Source: Paramacrobiotus metropolitanus (Eukaryota > Tardigrada > Eutardigrada > Parachela > Macrobiotidae). From it: DNA of 64,000 nucleotides. The translations under genes were made by a program, and so were the position numbers. The stretch is taken from NCBI RefSeq assembly GCF_019649055.1, contig NW_026570236.1, forward strand, positions 1,364,001-1,428,000, in the 5' to 3' direction. The notes beneath the pieces were generated by a model that was given only the letters and a program-made list of their open reading frames with translations, did no database searches and was not told where the DNA came from. This document shows, one piece after another, positions 11,915 through 24,959 of this stretch. Each line of letters begins with the position of its first letter. The stretch's first letter is position 1.

Positions 11915-14900
11915 TCAGTTTTGTGTTGACGGAATAAGCCAGTAAGTCATCATTTCGTATTTTCCCTTGATAAGTTGCCGTCCCCTTGGTTGGACAACGA
12001 ATTCTGTAAATTGTTCCAGAAGAAGTTGACTCTCCGGGCTGAGATGAATACGGTCTGGTAAACCGTGACTGCACATTCGGGAGGCCATGTTAATCGTATC
12101 CCCAAACCTAGCAATAAGGAATAAGGAAACACTTTTAACTAACTATTGGTTGTATCAAAATTTCAGCACGGTACGCGTTAATGGCATTTTCATAATAATT
12201 CGTATGCACTTGTAAGACAATAAAAATATTAATGTACAGTAGTAGCACTCGACAATACAAGCAGCAGGAGCTGCTGAAAGGGGAAATGTATGCTACGTAT
12301 TACGTACAGACAGTAGCGTGGTCGCTTTGATCCCATTAATCCAGCAGCGCACGGGCCTGTAACAACCAACAAATGTAATCATTTAGTCCTAAATGCACAT
12401 GCAGATAAAAGCAGTGATTGTGCAGTACTTACCAGAATGGATTCCAATTTTAAACCGTAAATTGTGCAGAAAGGTCAGTTGTGGCCGAAGTTCCATTAGC
12501 CTTGTAGCAAACACTGCTGTACGCTCGATATGATTTATGCCAATCCTTTCTGGTAGTCCGCTGGCTACCTATTTCAGTTTAGCTTCGTTGTATTGATATA
12601 ATATAAAAATACGTATATTACACGTGTATAATCAATGTACGCAGATAGGCAGCATCTTTACAAATTTCTGTTGCGAACTTGCGAGGTGAGTTACCATGTA
12701 GAGTTCTACGATACATATTATCGTAGTAAGTAGTAAGTGATAGTCACCATAAAGGAGTCGCCGATAGCCTCCACTTTATAAACACCACACTCGGTTGACA
12801 ACTTATCGATGCAAGCTTCAGTGGCGGATGTAAGAGTGATCGTCATTTCAGGTGGTTGGTTCTTCACGAAATCGGCGAATCCATATAAATCGGTAAACGT
12901 AATTGTCGCGCATTCAAAAAACTCTGGTAAGACTTTTTCGCCGGCTCGGAGTTGTTTGGCAATATATCTAACGAATGCAAAAAACGCGCACACGGAAATT
13001 GCACTGAAGTTCATAGGAAACGAAGATGGGAAACTTGTACCGTGGCAAGAACTGATGGATGATCGCGTCGCATTTATTCATTTCTTCCGTTAATTCGCTG
13101 GTTCTCTTTATCACCTGACATTCTAATTCAACTGCATAGTTTTCTAATCTGGAAATGATTTTGTCGAAAAGAGTCGTCTTTCGTTTATCCGAAGCTAGCG
13201 TAGGACTAATTCTGGCCAACGAATGGAGGAGACTGCTTATATCGGGTCGTTGGAGCGGGTCTAAGTCGATGCAAGATGTCAGTGCCACTTCGAATTCGGG
13301 CACGCTCGAAAACATTGTCCCATAGTGAAGATCGTGAAAACTTTGGTCTGCCACAACATTTATAATATAGCAAATAAAGAATGTTACATATGCTTTATAA
13401 CCGGTTACGCCTTTTCTACCTTTTGTTAGGGATCTCACTTTGTCTAGCAATTTTCCCATGGTCAGGATATCGAGCAAGATCAAACCGGAGGAGTAAATGT
13501 CGACCATCTGCAACGACTTGCTATCAAGCATGCTTCCTGATTCTGGTGGTGACCAATAGAAGGATTCCCAAACAGTGTTTTGACATGCTGCGGTGCTTAA
13601 ATCTCCACAAGCGATATGTGTTTCTTCTCGTAGTCTGTCGGATGCCAAATGTGCTAGTTTAAGCGTGAAATGCCTGTCAATCCAGCAGGTCAGAATGCTG
13701 ATGCGCCCATGAAATTGCAGAGACGAAGAGTGAATGTACCGCACTGCCTACAATTGAAAATTACAACAGATGCCGACCATAGTTCAAAACACTGACGCTA
13801 TACTTGGAGATAATCCAGAACCAGTGAGCTTGTCATAGCCTCGTCTTTACTAATCCAGCTATCAAATAAATCCGGCAAGGGACCCCGTGATGGGCAGTCC
13901 AATACGGCGGATACCCAGTGGAGTTCTTTAGAAGATTTTGTTATCGTCAGTCCCACAAAGCGACAAATATTAATATGGTCGATTTTGTTAAGCTGCAAAG
14001 AAGGCAGTATTTTATTATTTCCACATAAGGCCGTTCGAATTAACTTGTAACCTTTCGGAGTAGAATCAACAGATCAATGTTAGCAGAGATGTTGGCAAAG
14101 CTGACCGGATGCTTTCTACTGGATACCTTCCAGCCCATAACTGGTCTGCTCTCGAGCGAGCCGAAAATGATAGCTCTACAAATATCCTGCAAAATTTTGA
14201 CAATAAATTAATATAGATCTGAAATGAACGTATTTTTTCTGGAAAAACTTTTTCGTACGCGTGTCCCGATTATTGCATCAGGAAGACCGCTGGTACCGGT
14301 GCCGCGTGAGAATTCCGAGTGTTTTTGTTTCTGTCCCACTAATGGCGTGGGAAAACAGAATACTTCTCGATCGGACCGATTCTCATCCAGGTGGACTTGC
14401 CACCACGGGTCTGTGAGCATGTTGTTTCTAGCTCTCTGCTTGCTGCAAAGGATGAAAGTTTACGCTAAAAGAACGACAAATAAATCAGAAACGCAATACC
14501 ACAAGATTGCTTTTTACTGCTATGTGTGGTACAGCACCGGAAGTAATTAGGTTACTGACTTATTGTTTTTCCGGTGGGACAAAAGATCTTAATAATATTA
14601 ACAAACTCAACAACGACAAAAAATGCGTACACGCATAATATTACTAACTAACTGTTAGTTTAGAGGTTAGTACTGTTAGTTTAGTAATATTATGCTAATA
14701 ATTATATTTATGGCAAACGTTACTACGCTATTCAGAAATGAATTTAACAGATTTAGCTGCTGTCGCTAGTCATTCTACTCGTATAAACAGCTTAAAAGCC
14801 TCTGCAAGATATTATCATACTTAATGTATCCTACGATTGCGATTCCAAGAAATACACACACAACCGACACAGTGGAAATCAACGCTTTTGTCAGAGAACT

Positions 14901-17055
14901 GACACCTGCAAAAAAAGTATTATTAAAGCGAACGGGAAACATGTACGTGCTTTAAGAGATCCGTACTCGCCGCAAAACAAAAGAAGCTCTGATGTAAATA
15001 TCCACAAAGTGGTTCGTTGGGGGGAGGAAAAGGATCATTGACCCATGCTCTCAATTGAGGGGCTTCCAGTAAAACACCGGTGTTACCAAACTTTTGAAGC
15101 AGAGTCTGCAGACTGAGAAGGTAAAGGAGCTTCTAGTCTGAAACTGTTTAATGGGCCTTACCTTGCGGGTCCCATTTGTACTGAAATATGAAACAATGAA
15201 GTCGGTGCGTCGTTGTCCCTCGTTGTCGATGTACATGCTATTACCGATGTCGTCACTGAACGTTTGGTTCAAGAGACGCCGTGCTAAAGCCGTACCACTC
15301 CAATCCGCTGTTTTGCCTGAGGCAATTGTATCGTTGATAATCTGGAAAAGTAATGCTGACTCTGTAGCAGCGAACAGGTGGTAAGTAATTACAACATCCG
15401 TTGCTTGTTCCTGCACTAATGCATCTGTGTTGAAAATTAAATCTTACTTTCGCTAGCGCAAACACCGTCATGTAATTTCCAAGGATAAGATCGTATGGCT
15501 GCCAAGTTTAAAAAATGAAAATTTCGAGTCAACTGAATGTGCGAAATCGCATTACAGTAATGCGAAGAAAAAGATAAGTAAACCAAAAAAGGTTAGGCAA
15601 ACCTGCTGCGATAGCTGATATGTGAAGTTAAAATCTTGCATGGTTCGTCGTTGAAATTCTGTTGCAAGTTGCATCTTTGTGGAACTATTTTTCGTGTTAT
15701 CGGTTGGATGTACCATCAAGACCGACTGGAACGCTTGCAGCAGAGCCTGGTCATCAGTAAACAGTTCGTAAATTTTTGAATCACATAAGACATCTGACTA
15801 TTTTCAGGTGACCCTGCTAATTACCAAATCGTTTGCATTGCCAATCTGCCAGTTTATTGGACGGTTGGGGCTGTTCTCAATCAGTACGTAAACCTGCTGA
15901 GAAATTAAGTGCTCTCATCTGATTAGATCTGAAGAAGTTAAAGGGAAGTACGTGTATGTACTGAAGCTTACATATTCTCCATTTGTCATATCCAAAGAAT
16001 AAGCGGTTAGCTGCAAAAGACTCTTATGAAATTAAGCAAAATGGTTTGCGCTTTGGCAGCACAACGTTTACCAGAAAGTCCCGAAGAGCCGGTCCACTGC
16101 CGAAGTACAGCACCACTGGCAAAAGAAGAAAACAATTTAGTCGCTAAAATGTGTCCTAGTGGTACAGTGTTATACAACAGCTAACCCCTGCTTGTTGCCC
16201 GAATGCCTTCCAGAAGCGATCGAAAGCCGTTGAAACCTGGTTTTGCTTCAATTGTCCTCACAACGCTTGTTACATGTTTCTGGCTTGCGACAGTGGCAAA
16301 GAATATCGATGCTAAGGTGAAGTAAAACGGAGACGAACTGTTGTCGATGATTGCAGTTGTTGTAGTCCAGTTGTACTTAATCAGTATCTCAAGCAGTAAT
16401 CCAGCGCATTCGGACATGAGATAATAATTTGTCGATATCCATGTTGGATATAAATTACGATAGCGCACTTTCGAACCGGCGGAGACTCTATCGCAATACA
16501 ACACGTCCATTTCTCTGATTGAGGAAATGGTATCACTAACTCACGTTGAAATCCACAACGTATTCCACTGTGTATGGAAATACGGAATATCGGTTTCTTC
16601 CACACACGCTACAAAATTTCTTTGCACGTTGTTACTGCTCGCAATATTTCAACACAAAACAACTGCTCACCTGGTATGATGTATATCGTGAGGTCCCGAT
16701 CGTCTCGCTTACGGTAGTGCCATTCCGACAGCATGGCGACAGCATTGCTACCGAGGTCAGCGCATGTTTGTTCTTCCATAAAATGCAAGCGGAAATGCAT
16801 ATTCTCCTTGTAATTTGTTTCGACGTGTTCAACGGCCATAGATAGCGCTGGTTCCACATACGGCAGAGCCGCGGTGCCACTCGGAGAGGAAAAACCTATG
16901 ACCACGAAACTGACGTTTACTATAGCATCCTGTGGGCTCTCCCTGGGACTGGGAGGTGTGACCAACTGAGTGCCCACCATATCAGCAAGGACAAGAAATA
17001 AAACTGACGGACAAAATGACATGATCGTTATGGATGACGTCGAAACAACCAACAC
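11915..17055 (-). CDS. Receptor guanylate cyclase, copy A
   Basis: This is the 3'-most array member, about 20 exons. Approximate exons: 17055-16672 (signal peptide and ANF-receptor start, LPYVEPALSMAVEHV), 16608-16545, 16494-16203, five small exons to 15448, 15341-15163, 15117-14968, transmembrane exon 14906-14815, 14450-14225, 14187-14051, kinase-homology exons 13997-13800 and 13747-13427, coiled coil 13351-13038, cyclase exons 12968-12746, 12567-12433, 12360-12313 and 12109-11915. The cyclase keeps both metal aspartates (FTDLYGF and IGDSFMV), the guanine-selecting Glu (YKVEAI) and Cys (RYCLFGD), and the NMASRM transition-state residues. It alone in the array retains the usual Gly in IGDSFMV. 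No stop or frameshift was seen in the exons checked. Expected product: a single-pass membrane receptor making cGMP on ligand binding; the ligand is unknown. Confidence 0.85.
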
Positions 17056-18226
17056 TGATGGTACCTTGCGATATTTAAGCTAACCCATTAAATATTAAAT
17101 GCGAAACTATTACGTAAAATAAACAAAGAGGTCGCATTGATGTTACTTTAGAAAGCAGCAAAAATCCTGCATTGTTATCGTCTGAATAAAATATCAGGAA
17201 ACGGCTTTATTGCATGCGATTGACTGCATCAATCGTTAACACAGCATGCAGAACGTTTGCTTATTTCTAAGCTACTGCAGCCAACTGCAACCGTAAAGCT
17301 GTGTTTTCACAGCTATTTGACCTTTTTCACACCGGTGATCTTCCTGCTACTTGCTGCAGTTACCGGGGTTCCTGTTCCCATTCATGGAAAGATGGTGGGT
17401 GGCAGGAGTGTATGTTGCAGATGGATGAGCAAGAGATTACCAAGAAATATGATAGTATCACTGCAAGGCACACTATCCCTTCGATAGTGCGCTTAAAGAT
17501 TAAAGAGCCGTAAAGATCCGCTCGTGCATGCAGTGTGTAATTCGTAAAATACTATTAGAATGTCGTCCAGCTACTTTGCTCACGTAATGTCGGCGGTCGT
17601 GATTCTTCCCCTCAAGCAGCCGTGGTCAAAAAGGAGGAGAATATCTTAGAGTTTATCGAGGTAAAATGAGGAAGCAAAACGAGTGGAAAGAAAATTTTCA
17701 GTTTCTAGTCTATGGTACGAAATCGAAGAAATGTTTTAACAAGCTTTTGAATGCTTCAATTTTTGTCTTATATAAGGAAAAATTATAAACTTCTGGCTTC
17801 TGAATTTAGTATAGCGGCTCGCAGCACTTTCCTACCGAGTGTTTTACTATTCGCGAAAGAAAGTACCGCGGCCGGCATTGTTTGTAAACACATATCGCAC
17901 ACAAGCTGCGGTTGTTTCTCCCCGCACTGGACGCGGTGGGCGGTACTTGCACTTGTGGTATTTTTTCATCTTACACCACAGTACTCGTTTTCTACCTATT
18001 CAGTTCAGTTCAAGTAATTTAAGAATCACATCTGATTCACGTACCAACGCCGCAAGATCAAAATATCGTAACGGAGATCAAAATATTGGGCGCTTAAGCA
18101 TAGGTCAACCAGATAGGCGCGCCTCTAGAGCAGCGCAGCTTAACATACTCGGTTCTGGGCCCCTGAGAACATAAAAAATCTGTGACAAGATCTCCGCATT
18201 GAAATTTGAAGCATATGAACATCCCT
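17056..18226. other. Spacer between copies A and B
   Basis: It holds the promoter side of A and the 3' flank of B. Part of it (about 17360-17480) resembles the region upstream of copy C (about 30045-30165), as expected if the promoter was duplicated with the gene. No other gene is seen. Confidence 0.5.
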
Positions 18227-21200
18227 TTACATCCGGTACGCTGGTAGAAGCCAGTAGGTTGTTGTTTCGTATTTTCCCTTAATAGCCAGCACGCCTCTTT
18301 CTTCGACCATGAACTGGGTAAATTGTTCCAGAAGAAGTTGACTATCTGGGCTGAGATGGATACGGCCTGGCAAACCGTGACTGCACATTCTGGAGGCCAT
18401 GTTAACTGTGTCCCCAAATCTAAAACAGAGTCGAAATTCTGGATAAGGTGCTTGCACAACAATAAGAGGTATGGTCACTTGTATCGTGTAAGGACAACTG
18501 ATCTGAATTAAAAACCTATTGAGCAGTAAGCTGCTTTCATAACCAGAATGCAATGTAAGAGGAAGCTTACATACAAGCAATAACGGGGTCGTTTTAGCCC
18601 CATTAATCCTGCAGCACAGGGACCTGTAATTTCAACAATGCGTAACTCGCACCCAGATAAATACGTCATTGACGCATTACCCGAATGAATTCCAGTCTTG
18701 AAACATAAGCTTTGTAGAAAGGTCAGCTGGGGTTGAAGGGTCACAAGCTTTATGGCAAAGACAGCAATACGCTCGATATGGTTACAGCCGATTCTTTCTG
18801 GTACTCCGCTAGCCACCTGCAGAATTGCTTATAAGATCTTGTGCAGAATTGCAATCGATTATCGGGGATGCGGATTCCAGAAAAAAGGACATAAGCACCA
18901 TTTCGCTTGCATTACCATAAACGAATCACTGATTGCCTCCACTTTATAAACGTCGCACTCGGTTGTCAGTTTGTCGATACAAATTTCAGTTGCCGAGATA
19001 ACAGCAATGGCCGTTTCTGGTGGATTGTTCTTAGCAAAATCAGCGAATCCATGCAAATCAGTAAAGAGGATTGTGGTGCATTCAAAAAATTCAGGTAAGA
19101 TCCTTTCACCGGCTCGAAGCTGTTGGGCGATCGATCTAATATTATGCAAGCAAAGTGATTTACAACAACTTTTCTTGAAAATTACTAGTACCCGTTGCTC
19201 TGGTCACTGGTACCGTGGTAAAATCTGATTGATTATTGCGTTGCATTTTTCCGTTTCTTCCATTAGTTCGACGGTCCGCTTCGTGACTTGGTACTCTAGT
19301 TCGTTCGAATAACTTTCCATCCTGGCACATATTTGGTCAAAAAGCGTCGTATTTTTTTCCTGTGCAGCCAACAGTGGATTAATTGTGGCCAGCGCACGGA
19401 TAAGACTTTTTATATTCGGTCGCTGCAGCGGATCCTGAGCGATGCACGACCGTAATATCACTTCGAAGTCAGGCAAACACAAGAAAATTGTGCCAGGCAA
19501 AATTTCTTGAAGGCTTTGGTTAGCTACATAGATTGTTGGAAGGCTGATGAAGCATCCACTCACTGAATCCTAATTATGCGTAATGAGTACTTCGAAGTAG
19601 TGCTTACCTTGGGCATGCGCTCTGATCTGCTCTAAAAGCTTTCCCATTGTCAGTATGTCAAGCAGGATCAGACCGCAGGAGTAAATGTCAACCATTTCCC
19701 AGGACTTGTTGTCAAGCGTGTTTCCTGTTTCGGGTGGTGACCAGTAGAAGGATTCCCAAATTATGTTTTCACATACTGCTGTACTAAGGTCTCCACAAGC
19801 CGTGTGTAAACTTCGTCGCAATTTGTCAGAAGCGAGATGCGCTAGCTTAAGGGAAAAATGTTTATCCACCCAGCAAGTCAAGACGCTGATTCGTCCATGG
19901 AACAGCAACGAGGAAGTGTGGATATACCGTACTGCCTGAAACAGCCAAACTGTCTGCCGAAAGGTCGCAACAGTTTTTGCGTGTAAACACTGGAATTGTA
20001 ATGATAACCGGCATTTTACTTGGAGAAAATCGTGAGCCAGGGAAGTCGGCAGTGAAGCGTCCCTGCTAGCATAGCTGTCGAATATGTCCGGCAACGCGCC
20101 TCGTGATGGGCACTCCATTACTGCCGAGATCCAGTAAATCCCTTTTGAAGATTTTGTTATGGCAAGTCCAGCAAACTGGCAAATATTGATATGCTCCATT
20201 CTGTTTAACTACATCAAAACACTGTAAATCTACAAAGGGTTAACATTAAAAATGTGAGCGAACACATCTCATTCAGCTACCTTTTGAAGCAATACCAACA
20301 GTTCGTTATTACCCGAAATGTCGGGAAAAACAATTGGCTGGTTCCGATTGCATAATTTCCATCCCATAACTGGTTTGGTTTTGTATGTATCGAAAATTAC
20401 GGCGCTGCAGAAGCTCTGTAAAAACAGCTTCCTAAAATAAACACAAAGATACTTTTAACTGGCTCAGTCTGATTGTACTCGTGTCCAGCTAAAAGCCGCA
20501 GGGAGTTCTCTGGAGTGTTGGGAGATTTGGTCGGCATAGATTCTCGACAGCAGAGATCGGCAGGACGCTACTAGTCGATTAGTTGGTTCTTGCAGTTGGA
20601 TTTGCCACCATGGATCGTGTAGCAGTTGGTAATTAGCTTTGAGTTTTCTGTATCTGTAGTCAATTTAATAAAGATTTAGGTTAGTATACAAAGTATTATG
20701 GCTTTAGGCTATTAGCTTTAGATGATAAAAAGCTTTAAGTTATACTCGTATGCATTTTACAGGCATAACTCGTACTCTAGTTACTTATGATAAGCGCCGT
20801 TCAAGTAAAAGTTACGATCAGTGGTTATTACAGTACTGGGTGCCCATTTGTGCAGCACCAGGCGGTTGACAGTGATGGTTTAGAAATACAAAGTCGGTTT
20901 ATTTTGAAGGCGGTTAAAAGTCTAGAGTAGTTAATTTATTACAAAGTTCTTCCCCGTACTGCATTCTGTAGCTCTATAAGAGCTATGGAATACGTACACA
21001 GCTTCGTCGTATAGTTTTCCTATGTGTTTATGAAAAAATACTTTTAAACTCAGGTAAGCGGAGATGAGTCGGCGCGCCCATGCGACACTATTGGCGTCCC
21101 TTGCACGAGATGGGTTAAAAACCTGTTTTATGATCCAGAAAAAATCGAGTACTTACGCAATTCCTCCTACTATCATTATGCCGACAGCCAGACAGAGACT

Positions 21201-23706
21201 TGTGGAAATTGTTGTTAGCAAGTAAGAGGAACGGTTGTCACCTAAAATTAATAAGACATATCTTTCAAAATACTATTTTTTAAAGGGATTAATTTTTCCT
21301 AACATTGCTTACTTTAAATAAAACAACTGCTCGCACCAAACAATAGCGAGAAGAAGCTCTCGTGGCTCCTGTGACCCACGACTTGGGGGCTGCCGATCAC
21401 GATGAAAAAGGTTCCCCCCAATTGTTAGGATACATGAGGAAATATTTAAAATGCAATTATTTGAAACTACTTTGAATTATTTATTTAAAAATGAGTGAGC
21501 GTTTATTTCAAAGGTGATAGTTATATTTGTACTTCGAATGCCACGTCAAGGTATTCCAATCATTCATAGAATAAAATAATACAAATATGGGAAAATTTAT
21601 CTTTTACCTGTTACATGACAACGTGGCTTTTGATTTAAATATCCGCAATACGGCTCGTTGGGAGGAGGAAATGAACTGTTGACCCACATTAGCAATCGTG
21701 TCATCTCTGTTAAAACTCCTGTTTGGCCGAATTTGTACAACAACGGCTGTGCACATACAAAAGCAGGAGCAAGTGTTTTCCGACAAAATTGCCATTGCAG
21801 AACGGCGGTTGAACCGTACTGACCTCGCGACTCCCGTTAGCGTTGAAAAAAGATACCACGAAGTCACTGCGCCTCTGCCCTTCGCTGTCTAAATACATGC
21901 TGTGGCCAAAGTCGTCGTTAAATGTTCGATTTGATAAACGCTTTGCTAATGCGACACCGCTCCAGTCAGGTCTTTTGCCCAAAGCTATTGTATCGTTGAT
22001 GACCTAGGATAATACACATTTTTAAAGGACTGCTCACAGAATTACAGATTCAAATCTGGAGAATTTCTTGGGACTATCACAACGTTGCCAGAAAGCTAGA
22101 AAGATCGTACCTCTGCTATTGCAAAGACGGTCATGTAGCTGCTGAGAATAAGGATATATGGCTGGCAAATAAAAAAGGCCGTTCAAAGGCTAATATCGTA
22201 CTGAGCCGCGTGAGTTTGGAATTACTACCTGGTTTTTTATTGGGTATGTGTAATTGTAATGTTGCTCCGTTCGTCGGAGAAATTCCTTACCGAGATGCAC
22301 TTGGACGCTAATATTCTCGGCATTCTCAACTGGATTCACAATTAGGACCGAGTGGAAGGCTTGGAGGAGCACCTTCCACCACCAAAGTACTAAGTAGTGC
22401 ATCACAGAGCCTACTGCGTGCTGTGTGTTTTTTGTCACAGTTATACGATGCTGGTTACAGAATTGCGACTTACTAGGTCATTTACGCCAACTTTCCGCCA
22501 GGTTATTGGGGGAAACCGGTTATTTTCTTCCAGTATATACACCTGAAATGATATATTAAAACATTCGACATAGTATGCACGAAAAGATTACATTTAAAAC
22601 AGTGCACATAAAGACCGACTTACATACTCTCCATTTGTCATGTTGAATGAATAAGCAGTCAACTGCGTTAAATTTCGTCTTGTTAAACAACAAAAAATGG
22701 CTGCCAGAATAAGTTTTACCAGAAAGTCCTGCAAGCCCGGTTCACCTCCAAAGTAAAGTACCACTAGTAATTACAAAAACGACTAAGTTGAAATTGCTTC
22801 CGGGTGGGAGGGGGATCAACACCTTACCTCTGCTTGTAGCACGGACGTTGTCGAGAATCGGTTGAAAGCCAGTGAAAGAACCTGCTTTTGTCTCTATATT
22901 CCTCACTATGCTAACGATGTGTTTCTCGTACTTGACAATGTTCAGAAACGTTGATGCTAACGTAAAATGAAACGGAGGAGAGCTGCTGTCAATGATAACT
23001 GTTATGGAAGTCCAGTTATACTGGTTCAAAATTTCCACGAATAGTTCAGCATACTCGGACATTAAATAAGTGTTGGTGGATATTCGGGTTTTGTATAAAC
23101 TGCGGCTCCTTAAGTCCGAACCAGGCGAGCCACTACCAAAATTAATAAGAGAACTGTGGCTTCTACATATAATGAAGAAATTTGTGTCATTTACTTACGA
23201 CGAAACCCACAATGTATTCCACTGTGTAAGGAAATAAGGAATCTCCAAATTTTCGGCACATGCTGCAAAACGTTTTAATTATGATCCGTAAATTCAACAT
23301 GACCATCATTAATGTGACTGTAAGTTTGTAACCGAATGTATTTACCCAGTATGAAGTATATGGTGAAGCCGCGATAATTTCTTTGACAATAATGCCATTC
23401 AGATAACATTGCGATGGCATTGCTAGTGACTTCTTTACATCCCGGCTGTCCAATAAAGTGCAAACGAAATTGCATCATCCCGTTATACTTCGCATTCACG
23501 CGTTCAACGGCTAAGGTAAAGCCTGGCCCAACATACGGCAGATCCTGAAATCCTTGCGTGGATGAATCACCTATTACTACCAAGCTAACATTTAACACAG
23601 CGCTTTGAAAGATCTTGTCAGGATGGGATGAGAGCATAGCAATAGGAATAGAGAATAAAATTAAAGAAAGCGTGGCTGCTACACAGGATATCGAAGTTTT
23701 ACGCAT
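18227..23706 (-). CDS. Receptor guanylate cyclase, copy B
   Basis: I chose the ATG at 23706 (MRKTSIS...) because it aligns with the start of copy C (MRVRSIS...). Ectodomain: signal peptide, ANF-receptor segments (YVGPGFTLAVERV; NWTSITVIID; SFPPPNEPYCGYLNQ). Transmembrane exon at about 21239-21158 (LTTISTSLCLAVGIMIVGGI). Kinase-homology exons at 20213-20030 and 19935-19608 contain HGRISVLTCWVD where kinases have HRDLKxxN, and AHL in place of DFG, so it is a pseudokinase. The coiled coil (YSNELEYQVTKRTVELMEE) leads to ILPRSIAQQL and the cyclase exons at 19138-18918, 18817-18684, 18629-18580 and 18420-18227. Catalytic residues are conserved (FTDLHGF, YKVEAI, RYCLFGD, NMASRM); the Gly of IGD is Ser. 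The protein is roughly 1,050 residues, normal for the family. It forms a clade with A and C by eye. Confidence 0.87.
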
Positions 23707-24959
23707 TTTTCTTGCAGTAAAATACATTTTTGCCCTTAGGATCGGGCATGGATTACTCATTAATTTTTAGAAAACCAAAATGGCATAGCGTTAGATAGAG
23801 CAAATTGAAAAATTATCCTTCCTGTGACCCTGTCACTGAACATGTATATCATCGACTGAATCAGCCAGATTACAAGAGCGATGTATTGTATGTATTATGT
23901 GCCGGTGTGCGTGGCTTTGCGTGCGTGCGGTCCTTCAAGAAAGGGCCATGAATAGATGGCGTTAGAACCCTTTCAAAATGGATGAGCAGAGGAAAAACAG
24001 AGTAGCGCAAAATGTCGGTCAGGATTTACAATTCCTTCGGTTGTAGAGTGCAAAATGGAAATGATGTTTCAACGTTAACAATCGTACGTACAGGCCCACA
24101 GGACCCAACGGGCACTGCAATGCCCAGAGGATTCCGAAAAATAGAAATCTGGTACAGTAAGTTCGTATCATAGCGTGCCGGCGGCGATATGCTTATAATG
24201 CTTTGATCAACTAAATACGCAGTCTTAGTAATTGTTACAAGGCGAACAAGCACAGGCCTTGTTATTCATAAACATTTCGCAGAAAGGCTTTCAGGTTTCT
24301 CTCTTTTGAGTGTAACAGTGGTTTTTTTACTGCTATTTGAGTCTTGATTGTTTTGAGTGGACACTGACAGTACGAGTATCCGAGAAAATATCCAAAAAGT
24401 ACAGGTTACGAAAATTATTATGAAGAGCAAGGTTAATTACAGCATTAAAGTGTTACAAGATAACAAAATCCGTAAATCGACGTCATCTCGCAACTCCTGT
24501 TTGCTTTGGAAAAAAGATTGGGCTGCACCGTGAAATCTGCACCTTTAACGATAAGGCAAAAATTATAGCAATACGGAAGGACAACCATAAAAGCTAAAGG
24601 CTTGCACGGATTGCACACAGTTTACCAAAGAAGATCAACAAAACCATTCGTAATTTATAACATTTTAGAACAGTTAACATTTTTTAAACTCGTAGCATAG
24701 CTGCTGTAAAGTTATCAGCGCCGCACGTACAATTGTACCACAGCTTTAATTTCGGTTTAATTCAGGAGGTCAGATTTAATTTCGTTTTTGAAGTTGTTTA
24801 TGCTTAAGCCTGAGCGAACCAAGTACTTTTTATTAACACCGCTTGCGTAGCGGACCTTAGTGCAGACTAAACGGTTTTGATAGTACTGTACATATAACCA
24901 TTGCCATTAAAATATGTGGCAACTGCAAGATTTTCACACTTAAGAATGCAAACGTTCAT
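23707..24959. other. Spacer between copies B and C
   Basis: This is the promoter side of B and 3' flank of C. No open frame with a recognisable motif; one TACGAGTA octamer near 24374. Confidence 0.5.

Noticed and set aside
18116-18131. Adjacent AscI and XbaI-like sites suggesting cloning vector sequence
   Set aside because: The surrounding sequence continues as native spacer with no vector features; a chance occurrence is enough.
17839-18174. 111-codon plus-strand frame between A and B
   Set aside because: Arginine/serine-rich, motif-free and antisense to the last exon flank of copy B; no sign of a real gene.
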